Below, piece after piece: positions 33,936 through 46,242 of a stretch of DNA of 64,000 bases. Source of the DNA: Rhypophila decipiens (taxonomy: Eukaryota > Ascomycota > Sordariomycetes > Sordariales > Naviculisporaceae); NCBI GenBank assembly GCA_033297075.1, contig MU858054.1, forward strand, positions 124,001 through 188,000. The letters are read 5' to 3'. The translations under genes were made by a program, and so were the position numbers. Each line of letters begins with the position of its first letter. The stretch's first letter is position 1. The notes below the pieces were generated by a model. That model searched no databases and was not told the origin of the DNA. It worked only from the letters and a program-made list of their open reading frames with translations.

Positions 33936-36900
33936 CGGACGGCGGGAACTTTAAGACGGCATGAGAAGAACAATAAAATGGGCACGACAGAACAAGAGGG
34001 TTTTTACAACATTCAATACTATCTAATTCACATACCACACGCTGGCATTCCTCAACTACCAACCTGACTCGATTGAACAAACCGGCAACCCTCATCGAAT
34101 ACGGATACGATACGGAAACAAGAGCGGTTATTATATACTACACGGACTCGAAATAAGGGATAGCTATAGGCATGAAGGGAATGATATCAAAGCTGCAGCA
34201 ATTGGATATGCGGCGTACTGACACAAGAGGCTTTGGCGTTGGCGTTGGGGAGTGGGGGTGTTTACTTGTCTACACATCATTTCTTAAGCACACAGGCTGG
34301 GTTTGCTTATACTGGAGATACCGAATTCAAAGTCCGTTTATGACTGTAATTATATTCTCTTTTCTTTTTTTTCCTTTGTTTCTTTTCAACACTGGAGTAC
34401 AAAACGAAACGCACTCCTTGTTTATTATTCCGATTATAGTTATTTAGGGATAGAAGGTTGAATGACATGAGTCATTGCGGTTCTGCCTACCTTGCTTTGA
34501 GAAGTTGCTTCTGATCACTACTGTCTAGTAATTAACATGTAGCACGATGGGTACCTTGTGTTTGTTCTTGTTTTGCTTCACTAGGTAGAGTGGGCACTGG
34601 CATTTGTAGTGTACATACATACTTACACGACGTTGGGTGTACAGTGCTACATTCGACTACATCATGACAGACTTGGTTAACTCTGTTTTTGTGTGTGATG
34701 TTTAGATATGCCGATCATGGCTCCATGTATTATTTTTGGGTGGTTGTCTGCTGTGTGTGGTTTTCGCTTGTTGGAGATGTGGACGAGGGGATGGTAGGTA
34801 GGAGGCGGCAAAACAGCTTAATTCAGAACAACAGCTGCGGCGTAGCTCGACATTTGGGATATATGAAGATCAGTTTGGGTTTGTTTAGTTCATGCTTTCT
34901 TGGTTGGTTTGTTCGGGTATTGCCCATCTACCATAGCCCTTGAACTGTAAAGGCCGTTTTTGTGATGGTTAAATGATTGCAGCCAGGCAGCGTAGGGTGT
35001 AAGTGAGTGAGTGTAGTTATTAGCATGGCCCAGTTGATAATTAATCTGTGGTTTCATAGCTTAAACATGACGATGAATACGAGCCGCCTTGGGTCATGAT
35101 GATGGTGGTTTTAGTGGTGAGCACGACACGGAGGACCGGCTCGTCGGTGTGCTCAGTGCCCACATGTTTTCCATGGCCCAGGTCTCTCTTGAGGTCATGA
35201 CAGACCGACGAGCGTTGATCTGTGTCTGTGTGTTTGCAGTCTCTGGTGTTGTGGTTGTATCCCGTTCCCTTCTCCCGTCCAGCGGTAAGGTGATGGACGG
35301 GGCTTGTGGGAGCTGGCCACTGTCCACGGCAGAGGATGCTACGCGTATTTGCTACGTTTGGCATGTCGGTAGCCTTGTGGGAAGCTCAGTGAGTTGGCCG
35401 GACCAGGCGTTTGTCCCGTCGTCCACCCACCCACTGTGGTGGGATGAAAAGCTCGGCTTGGATGAATTGACGGAAAGCAGCATACGCATGGAGGGAGGGA
35501 GGTCGGACGGGATGAGGCCATACCTCGGGTATGGGAAGGTTAACGGGGTTGGCAACTACCTTGCGTCAAACTGTAAGTCTTGGTCAAATGTACGATTCAG
35601 CTTCAATGAACTGAAGGCTCCTGGCGGAATGGGAGAGGAGATGCCCAATTGAACTTGAAAGGCCAAGAGTACAAGAATAGACCACCATCAGACTACATTC
35701 CCGATATCAACAGCCGAGGCAGATCTCATTGTGCCAACTATCGCTTCCTCTCAGCAAGAGAGAGAAGGCTCGAGGGGTCCGCAACAACCATATGGTGTAA
35801 TCGTCACTCGGTGTGTATGTTTGTGTGTCGTGTAATCTATTAGATTACCACACCAGGCCAACCTACATGTCCGTGATGCTCTATATGTGGTGTCACTGGC
35901 GGGAGATAATGCCGTTATTCATCAGTCGGCACTTTAACCGGCAGGACGGGTGGCCTAAAAAGGGACCTGCCTCGTGTAGCTGAAAGCTGTGTTACCTGAG
36001 CTGCCACCTTGTGTATCCACTAGTTAGAGCTTATGGCCTGTGGTATCGCTTGCAGATGACTTGCAGCTGGTTGTCACGGCAAGTTTGAACCAGACTGACA
36101 TCCCACGATCTTGGAATCTCGGCCTGGTGGTTTCAAACCTTCCTGATGATACTAATTGTATCTGCCGAGCCTTACATAGATAGAGCCTTGAGCTTCGAAA
36201 ACAGGGACGACGAAGCTCTGTTGACTTTGGGGGCGCAACAAGATACCACCCTACCTCATACCTCGACCGTTTATGTCCGTCTTACACACCTCATGCCTAT
36301 TTCAGTGCCGCCACGAAACATCCAGGGACTGGATTCCAGCCTGAGCTTCTATAATTAACCAGATCGTGGGGTTTGGCTTGAATTCGGTACCAGGAATCGT
36401 CGCTGCGATGGAGCACCTTGAGCTCTCTTTAGAACATGATGGTGCGATTGCCTCATCTGGATATCTGGGATGGAGTTTTGCTCTTGCTGCTAACGAGACT
36501 CGGTCTCGAAGGGGTAATGCCTACAATTGAGATGAAACTCAACACAGAGGCTGTAGATATGTAGGGGCACTGCATGATGTGCTGCGTCAAGTACTGCGTT
36601 GATTATCAATCCTCTATCCGTATTTTTCTTGCCAATATACTCCATCTTTACTGACGGTTGAACAGCCATAACCATATAAACGACCGGCGGGTGGACCAGT
36701 CTACGAGACCTCCCAACACGCCATGCTCACCTCGCTGACTGCCGAGAAAGGCATAGCTGAGCATAGATGACGGTGTGTTTCATATATTTCCAACGAGCCA
36801 AGTTTAGGGGTAGCGTTTCCTAGGCCTTAATGGCACGGAAGCGATCGCCACGTGGTGGAATATGCCGGATCAGATCTCGTCTTTGTGACGTCGTTCATGG

Positions 36901-38573
36901 GGCGGGATAACATGAAAGAAACAAAACATGAGTGCAACCTTTGCTGTGTCCGTTCGAGTTTGCCGCTGAATGAAGACCTGAATAAGAAAAGACTGAAGCA
37001 AACACGTTAACAAGCGTCGTCCTCTTGTGCCAAGGGGTTATGGCGGGACCGCCTTTGTCCTGTAGCCGATGGCAGAGACTCGGTCCGACTGTCTATGGTT
37101 TGTGAATCTGGTTAAGGCGACAAAGGAACTCTGATGATTCTCCTCATGACATCTGTGCCCCGAGTGTTGTCGTGAAGAGAAACTCCAGTGGTGAAGCATA
37201 AATCGTGAAACCAGCGAGGTGATGAACAATATGAAAACTGGACCCTACTCGCAATGTCGGGTTCCGGAGGTGTTCGGTGCAGATACGGGTCCGGCGATTA
37301 GATGGAACGGGCCGGGGTTTTGAGACGAGACCAGCCTGTCCCGGATGAGCCTCTCGGCCCGGGTGGAACTTCCGCATTACCGCCTAGGTAAAGCGCCAAA
37401 GCCGAGGCAAAGCATCTTGCATCTCGGGTACCTGCCTGGGTTAGGAAGAGCATCACGCCACGGATCCAAACCGGAACGTTATGGACAAACTGTCCTCAGA
37501 ACCGGTTAAATACTAACCGGTGCGGCTGGGTCTCAGAAAAAGATATTATGTTGTAATTAAGAATCTCGGAGGGATCTTGACCAAAAGCTGCGGGCTCAAC
37601 GGGCGGGATGTACTCTGTATTTATTATCGGAAGAAGCTCTGTGGAACAAGAGTTGTTCTGCTAAAGAGTTGAAACGTGCTCCATCCAAGCTGCGCTATAA
37701 ATCCACATTTTCCAGGACAGGGCAGATTTAGAAAAGGCGCACGTCATGGAACTGCTGATCTTATGAGCAACCTGCCTTGAACACTGGCATCTCATCCTCC
37801 TGGTGAACAGCTGGCTTCCAGGGCTTACTGTGCTAGGAAGCTGCAGAAAATAGGCCAGATTTTGTTGTCGCGTGCAAGCCATGTGACGAGGTTACTACTA
37901 CGGGTTACCTGCGATTCCATCGGGATCCTGCCCACAGATTCAAGAAAGGAAGCTCGGGCAGTCAGCGGTATTCAGGCCCCACATTCTGCATTCTCCACAA
38001 GGTCACTTGCATTAGGAAGATACTTTGGTCCTGGCGTCAGCTCTATTCATCCGAAAGTCACTCCCTGACACTTTTACCTTTACATAACCAACTACCCCTG
38101 CCGATTTTGCGGCGACGGTGGCTGTTCGCGGACGGACGCCCCTCGTTGTGAATTGACGTTTGGTTAAGGACACAGTTGTATGTAACCTCTTGAGCTCACT
38201 AAGAGCATCCCAAAACCATCGCTGGCAACAATCCAACTTCCAAAGCTCCCGGCTCCGCTTGCTTCTATCGTCCAACAGCTCCGACGAGTAAAAACCTCTC
38301 CTTACCCATTCTTACAGCTAGCTGGCTGGTATTTTCTATCTTTTTCTTTCTCCATCTCACCTCGCACCAACCTTCGGGAAGCGGAAACCAGACTTGCCGC
38401 CCCCTCGAATATCCATTCCATCGACCACAAGGGGCGTCTTACCTCGACCTCCAACTTGACCGCACACCCTTTCGACCTTCCAACTACAATTCATCGCTCC
38501 AGCAGGCCTGCCGCTACATAGCCCGAATTTATACCCGACAGTCAATTAGCTGCAACAGCATCCAGAAAACGCA
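33936..38573. other. 4.6 kb gene-free stretch
   Basis: The longest gap in the window. It contains the 3' end of the cupredoxin-like gene and, at its right end, the long C/T-rich leader of erv29 (about 38290-38570). The largest open frame (35089-35652, 187 residues) has no recognised domain, lacks membrane or signal features that make sense as a whole, and overlaps frames on the other strand. Short gt/tg-rich runs occur near 35812-35830. A sequence ctacgggttac near 37899 is found inverted near 1681. Nothing else seen. Confidence 0.5.
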
Positions 38574-39685
<1,112 letters not shown>

Positions 39686-41176
39686 ATGGGTCCGCAGCCA
39701 AATGAAATTGAAACTGTAACTGGGAGTTTGTATTTCAGAAGTTGGTCTGTTCTCACTCCCATGGTGGCCTCATTGATGAGCGGTGGAAAGAAGAGGCGCG
39801 GACGAGCCACGTTATATATGCTGGTTAATGGATTGTCTGTCACCGGCAGCCATGGCCGTTGCGGAGAGAGATGGCGAACTCAGGGCAAGGAAATAAGACC
39901 AACGGAAGAGAAAAGTTGAGAAACAAAAAATCGACCATGTTTGCCTTTCTGAGGAGAGCAAGTTGGCATGTGCAATGAAGATGGTCAGGGAATGTCTTTT
40001 TTATTTTTGGCTTAGTTTCTTTTTATGGGATCGGTGCTCTGGCTTTTTCCATCTATCTTGAAGAGATCATCATTGACATCCAATTTCTCCCTTTCCTGGG
40101 TTCCAAGATGACATTTATTGTCAGAGGTAAATCCGCCTGGTACTGCTGCCGGGTTTCAAGGCACTGATCACATTCTTCTTGACGAGTGACCAAAGTCCCT
40201 TTTGCATTTATTTGACATACTGACATGTATGATTTTCATATCCTATTTCTACACCACCTATAAGGCTGAGAAACTTGGAAGCAGGATAAAAGGAGCCTAT
40301 ATTTCGTCAGTTCCAGCCTAGTAATCGAGCCACCACACCGAGTTTACTTTTCCATTCTGCTTCCTTGACCTGGGTGCTTCCCATCTACGTGCTCCCTCCC
40401 TGGTATCAACCTAGCACCAAAAAGATCAGATCAAAACCCCCCATTTATAACCCCAAAGTCCAAGACTATTCCCAACAACGAGGGGAATAAAAGAGAAACT
40501 ACATGGCCCGTTGGCCAAGTGGTTAATCTGCCCCTCGCTGCCCGCCCGCCCCCCCTCCCTCGAGGAGCTCTCGAGGAGCTCTCGAGAGCTCGTGGGTTCG
40601 AATCCAATGTCGAACCCCGTTCCCGCCAATTTAAGAACTTCGTAAAAGCAGTTGGTTGCTTTTCGGCTGGGCATCTATCCTTCGGGGTAGGTGCCTGGAG
40701 CTTTTGGTATTTTTACCCATTTTCATTTTCCTTTTCTACAACTTCTTCATCTGCTGCTCGGCCTCAACTGGCAGCCCTCTTGCACTGATCTCCAAGAGAT
40801 CACTCAGACTGGAGCCGGTCTCCAAGACGCTCTGTGTGAACAGTAGCGAGTTTCGTCGAAATAAACGACAGGTAGCTCCTCAAAACCATAGCAGCCTTCC
40901 TGTTATAAACCCACCGAACATGATCAACTACCCTTATGTGGCAGACCACCTGTATCGGCTCGAGTAAGAAGTCGTCACCCTGAGACTTGTGAACCGTGAG
41001 AAATTTACAAGCGCGGCCGTGTATACGTCTCGGTATTTTCCTCACAAGGCCGGCCGGACATGCCCCTTCAAAGTTCGCCAACCAGTCAAGCCGTATATGG
41101 GATCAAAGGTGGTACCAGTCGAGTTTCATGTCCTAATCCCAACCCCTACTTATATCAAGCCAAATGGCAACTCTCT
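39686..41176. other. intergenic region with a tRNA-like element
   Basis: Convergent 3' region of erv29 and the Zn2Cys6 gene. It contains a decayed tRNA-like sequence (listed separately) and T-runs of four to five at 40665 and 40706 that could end a polymerase III transcript. Other frames are short and unremarkable. Confidence 0.5.
40505..40612 (+). pseudogene. tRNA-Ser-like pseudogene or tRNA-derived element
   Basis: The sequence reads like a class II tRNA. An A box tggccaagtgg at 40512-40522 follows a seven-base stretch ggcccgt, and the B box ggttcgaatcc is at 40595-40605, both perfect matches to polymerase III consensus. A five-base anticodon stem CCTCG (40533-40537) pairs with CGAGG (40561-40565), but its loop is 23 bases (beginning ctgc, then C-rich) instead of seven. 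A long variable region contains two and a half copies of the 11-mer tcgaggagctc (40560-40591). The T-stem has mismatches and the 3' acceptor strand does not pair with the 5' strand. It resembles tRNA-Ser(GCU), but I judge it decayed or repurposed rather than a working tRNA. Confidence 0.5.
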
Positions 41177-42801
41177 TCAAGGAATAACCAAATCAGCCAT
41201 CGACTTCTTGGCAATATCAATAATAACCATGCACTGCGGTTTCCCCTCGATATGGCGCTTGCTGGGGTGGTTATAGCAAGTATTCGACGGAATAGTGAGT
41301 TTGCCCTCGGCGACCAGGTTATCAAGCAGCTCATGCCTTTGCTTCGACCGCTCCTCCATCATGTTCATTATGTCCTTGAGACCAACCTGCACAAACGGCC
41401 TGTCATCCTCCACCCCCGGGATGGCGAGCTCGTCAACCTTGCTATAGCCGTATACGTCAAACTTGAGCAGCGCCCTAGCCGTCATGCGCCACATGGCGGG
41501 TTCGAGCTGTAAGCCCTCGACATGTAAAGAGACGCTGCAGGTGACGTGCTCTTCTGCTGCGCGGCCCCAGACGCCTCCGTATTGCTCGAGCTTGAAGATC
41601 ATTTTTCGGTTTTCGGCTTCGGCCTTGGCAGCTTCCGAGTCGACCATCTTGAGAATGCGGACGTAGGCGTTGGAGAGGGAAGGTAGCAGGGCGCCGAGCA
41701 TCATTATGTTTTGGAAGGGCCTGAGCCAGTAATCTGTGCTGTGTTCCTCGGTTCTGAAGTGCATGTCCAAGGGCGGGTCGCCGCAGACTGGGCAGGTCAC
41801 GGTTTGGTAGGCTGTTTTGGAGGCGTTGCGGGTTACCGCCATGGCGGATTCAAAGTCGTTGGGGAGGTGTTGGAGGCTGTCGAGGGCGAGGTATAGCTTG
41901 CTGAAGCACTGGCATTCTGTGGGCCGGCTTGACGTGTCGGTGGCGACAAGGGTTGGTCCTGATTCTGGGTCTTGGGGCTCTGGGTCGGAGGCGTATGAGC
42001 CTGATGAGTCTGGGGACAGGCCAGGCGTCTTTTCCTGCCGTTCGGGGGAGAGAGATGATGTGATGAGGGCGGCTACTCCCTCTGGCGAGAACTCTGGGGC
42101 TTGAGGCGGAGGGGCTGGTTGTGGACCGGGGTTGAAGTCTATGTTTACGGAACCTAGACTTCCTGTCGGCCAGCTAGCTGCGAGGAGATCCATTGGACCC
42201 TCAGGGACAGATGCGGCCCCTTTGAGATCCGGGTTCCAAAGATAGTTGGGTTGGGATAGATGTTCATCAACCGGGACATTAAGTGACGTTGGGGCTTGAG
42301 TTTGCATGAGATCGAAGAAGTCGAGGTTGTTCGAGTTGTCCATATCAAGGAACGAGAGATCCAGGTCCATGGCGAGATCGGGATCAAAAGTAAAGTCGAA
42401 ATCGAACGAGTTCAAGCCAAGTTCTGGCGGTGGAACGAACGGGGCAGGCACATGCAGTTGCACTCGTTGGTCACTTGAGTTCTGGTGGTCGTTGTCCACC
42501 TCGGTCTCGGGCTCGGTCTCACCACGAGGGCGCTTTCTCGGCCTTCCCATCTGCTTCTGAAGTGAATAGTTGCAACGGATACCCTCTCGTTTGCAGCGGG
42601 AGCACCCATCGGCCTCCTTGGAGCAGGCGAGCTTCCTGGCTCCTATCGATATGGATACTTGTGGTTAGACATGCCATGATACTCACCAAAGAAGGCGAGA
42701 TGGGATGGGAGGAACGCACTACACTCATCGCACGCCCGGCGCTTGGGCTGGTCCGCGTCGGCAGTTGATTTTGGACCATTGTTCTTTGCGTTTGAGTCCA
42801 T
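41177..42801 (-). CDS. Zn2Cys6 transcription factor, AflR-like
   Basis: Fungal-specific nuclear transcription regulator. Minus-strand exons are 42801-42720 and 42642-41177, giving 515 residues with a 77-nt intron inside the zinc cluster, a frequent intron site. Splicing yields CDECRARKLACSKEADGC followed by SRCKREGIRC, that is cysteines 24, 27, 34, 41, 44 and 51 with the classic spacing. It is followed by GRPRKRPR at about residues 60-67, which resembles an AT-hook and is common in AflR-type regulators. Then come acidic and Pro-rich stretches, and a C-terminal region with a CFSKLYLALDSLQHL segment and a TCPVCGD pair like the AflR family regulatory domain. Without the splice the frame begins only at the internal ATG at 42550 and loses the DNA-binding domain. 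No biosynthetic genes lie next to it in the window, so its targets are unknown. Confidence 0.88.
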
Positions 42802-43543
42802 TGTTAAGTGAATCGGCAGCTGAAGAAAGAGGAAAGACTGGGACGAGTATGCCTCTGATGACTTGAATTCATAGAGACCGCCAAAGCGGATATAGGTCAC
42901 GTAATAATCAAGAATGCAGTCAGAGATGGTTGGCGGTGTTGAGGCTCATATGAGGATTGCAACAGGTGTAGCATTCACTGTGTAAGATGACCAACTCAAG
43001 GACAGGCAGGCAGAGGTCAGCGTATGCGTGAAAGGGTATAAGTGAAGGAGTGGGGCTATTCCGCGAAGGATGTGCATAAAGGATTGGTGCAAAGTGATGA
43101 TTAGTAATTCCGAAGAATGCACATATGTACTATAAAGGCAAGTGGCTGCGCAAGTATACAATTTATACTCTACCAACAAGAAACAGACGAGAAAAAGGAT
43201 CACTTTCAATTTATTGATTGAATCTTCGATGGTTGCACAGGTGGGATGAGCAGACTTCCGTACAGTATAATGGCCCTTCCACGAGCATAACGGGCCGCTC
43301 AGTGGGGTTTTAACTAGAAAGCCAACGAATCGTGCGCTGCTGCAGCGGGAGCGGGCCAAAGCTGAAAGCGCCTTTCCTTTTTGGGCACTAAATCTTGGGC
43401 GGTGAGCCACTATCCCCGCCAAAAATTCCCTGGAAACCGGCAGAATAAAAAAAAAGTCCAATGTTTCCATAACGTTAATTCTGGGAGCTTTGCGACAGAC
43501 ACCAGACAGTGTTCCTGCAGCACAAATCCAATCAACCTCCACG
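42802..43543. other. divergent intergenic region between the Zn2Cys6 gene and erb1
   Basis: About 740 bases with the upstream regions of both genes. The open frames on the minus strand here read through the antisense of the acidic N-terminus of Erb1 and are not credible. A short A-run (43445-43456) lies about 90 bases before the erb1 start. Confidence 0.55.
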
Positions 43544-46242
43544 ATGGGTAGCAAACTGGCAAACAAGAAGCGGAAGGCCGACGTCTCCGACTCCGAGTCC
43601 GAGAATGAGCTTGCAGACGGTGCTTTTGACGGCGTTTTGTCCGCGAGCGAGGATGACCTGGACTTTGAACTCGACGACGATGAGTCCGACGAAGAGAGCG
43701 AGAAGGGCACCGACGGCGACAGCGAAGGGGAACAAGACGACGACGCTCTTTTAAGCGACGATATACCATCCGACGTGGACAACGAAGACGAGATCGGCAA
43801 GGTTCTCAAACAGACTGAGGAGCTCGAGATTGCGGAACCCGGAGTTGATCCCAAACCAAAGGACGAGGACGACGAGGACAGGAATTACAGGATCGAAACA
43901 GATGCCAATGGCAATGAGCGATATGTTTACGAGTATGCGCGCTCACTTGATCGAATAGCGCATGGCTGCTGTGTGCAGAAAACTGACGTGCGACACTCTC
44001 TAGTGAAATCGATCCCGTCTATGATTCCGACGATAGCGATGCTCAGGGTCCTGCCAATACCATTGGAGACATACCGTTGAGCTTCTATGACAGGTATGTT
44101 GTATTAATTTCTGCATTGAGCTCGACCAGTGGACTCATAGCGCTATTCATCCAGTTACCCTCATATTGGCTACGACATCAATGGCAAAAAGATCATGCGC
44201 CCGGCGACGGGCGATGCCCTCCAGAACCTGCTCGACAGCATAGAACTGCCCAAGGGATGGACTGGTCTTACGGATGTCAACACCGGCAACCCCCTCAACC
44301 TGACCCAGGAGGAGCTGGAGCTTGTCCAGAGGGTGCAGATGGGTCTTATACCCAACGAGCTCCATGATCCTTACCCGGATACTGTGGAATATTTCACTTC
44401 TATCGAGGAGAAGATGCGTAAGTGGATGCTATCACCGTGGTTGAAACGCGAGACGCTAACACACAGCAGCGCTCAGCAGTGCCCCTGAACCCAAGCGACG
44501 TTTCTTGCCCTCCAAGAACGAAGCCAAGCAGATCATGAAGCTGGTTCGTGCCATCCGCGAGGGTAGAATTCTGCCTTATAAGCCTCCTGAGGAGCGCGCC
44601 AGAGAAGATGAGGAGGAGGAGCAAGTGCATTTTGATTTGTGGCAAAACGAGGAGCCGCAACAACCTAACCCGATGCACATACCTGCACCTAAACTGCCTC
44701 CCCCCGGATATGATTTGAGCTACAACCCACCTCCAGAGTATCTCCCGTAAGTTGTACCCTTGAATATTTGCTAGCTAGCAGGATGGAACTAACAACTTTT
44801 CTACAGAACCAAGGAAGAGAGAGAAGAGTGGGAGAAGACCGACCCAGAAGAGCGGGAGAAGGAATACCTACCGCAGAAGTTCGACGCACTTAGAAAAGTA
44901 CCCGCTTACGGAACCCTGGTCAAGGAGAGATTCGAACGGTGCATGGACCTCTATCTTGCGCCTCGTGTGCGGAAAAACAGACTTAACATCGATCCTAATT
45001 CTCTCCTCCCCAAACTTCCTTCACCGTCCGAGCTCAAACCTTTCCCAACAGTCACTCAAACAGTTTTCCGTGGCCATGAAGGTCGGGTAAGAAGTGTGGC
45101 AGTCGACCCGGTATGCACCCTATCCTGGCAATTCTTGTATGTAGTCACACTAACATGTAAACAGACCGGTAGCACCATAGCTAGCGGAGGTGATGACGGC
45201 ACTGTGCGTGTCTGGGATCTTCTTACCGGCCGCCAAGTCTGGTCCGTCAAGTTGAGCAGTGATGAGCCTGTTTACACTGTTCGGTGGAGGCCAAACAAGG
45301 ACTCGTTCATCCTCTCAGCTGCGGCCGGTGAAGACATTTTCCTCATGGTTCCAACATGCGCAAATGTCGCTCCGGCTCTCGACCAGGCCAGCCGCGATAT
45401 CCTGGCGGCAGGTTTCGGATACGCTACGAATGGACAAGTACACAACGGCGTTCCGGCCGGCAAAGTGCCTCCCGCAAAATGGGCTCGTCCCGGAACAAAA
45501 CTGGAGGACGAGGGCGTGCTGGTGCGGATAACTGTCAGATCGACCGTCAAGGTCATCAGCTGGCACAGACGAGGAGATCATTTCACAACAGTCTCGCCGT
45601 CTGGACAGCGCAGCTCTGTGGCTATCCACACTCTTTCCAAGCACCTCACTCAAATACCCTTCCGCAAACTTTCCGGTCTTGCCCAGTTTGCCGCTTTCCA
45701 TCCTCTGCGCCCTCTCTTCTTCGTCGCCACTCAGCGGACAATTCGTGTCTACGACCTGCAGAAGTTGGAGCTGGTCAAGGTTTTGCAGCCCGGGTCGAAA
45801 TGGTATGTTCATCTCAACCTCATCCGAGCTAATCACGCTGAAACACTGACAAACTACTTTTAGGCTATCCTCCTTCGACATCCACCCAGGAGGAGACAAC
45901 TTGATAGCAGGTAGTTACGACAAGCGTCTCCTCTGGCACGATCTCGACCTCTCAACGAGACCGTACAAGACGATGAGATTCCACAGCGAGGCTATCCGCA
46001 CGGTGAAATACCACAAGGGCGGCTTCCCGCTCTTTGCAGATGCCAGCGACGACGGTACAGTTCAGATCTTCCACGGCAAAGTACCCAGCGACCAGCTCGA
46101 GAATCCTACTATTGTCCCAGTCAAGGTGCTCAAGGGTCACAAGGTTGTTAGCAAGCTTGGTGTGTTGGATTTGGACTGGCATCCTAGGGAGCCGTGGTGT
46201 GTTAGTGCTGGTGCGGACGGGACGGTCAGGTTATGGATGTAA
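43544..46242 (+). CDS. erb1: ribosome biogenesis protein Erb1 (BOP1)
   Basis: Nucleolar component of the PeBoW complex (with Nop7 and Ytm1), needed for processing 27S pre-rRNA and making 60S subunits. Seven exons: 43544-43932, 44004-44093, 44155-44417, 44470-44746, 44807-45110, 45165-45802, 45864-46242, giving 779 residues; introns are 52-71 nt. The first 110 residues are highly acidic. The BOP1 N-terminal domain follows, with [52 protein letters not shown] and [24 protein letters not shown]. The C-terminal half is a WD40 propeller ([29 protein letters not shown]-type block, and the final [11 protein letters not shown] at the very C-terminus). The ATG at 43544 is chosen because the preceding in-frame codons lie in the leader and homologues start with the basic [15 protein letters not shown] segment. 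It converges on the 14-3-3 gene. Confidence 0.95.

Noticed and set aside
35089..35652. 187-residue open frame on the plus strand in the large gap
   Set aside because: No domain, repeat, signal peptide or splice partner; overlapped by frames on the other strand, as expected by chance in GC-balanced DNA.
42946..43854. 302-residue minus-strand frame with long Ser runs
   Set aside because: The Ser-rich part is the antisense reading of the acidic Asp/Glu/Ser codons of Erb1 exon 1.
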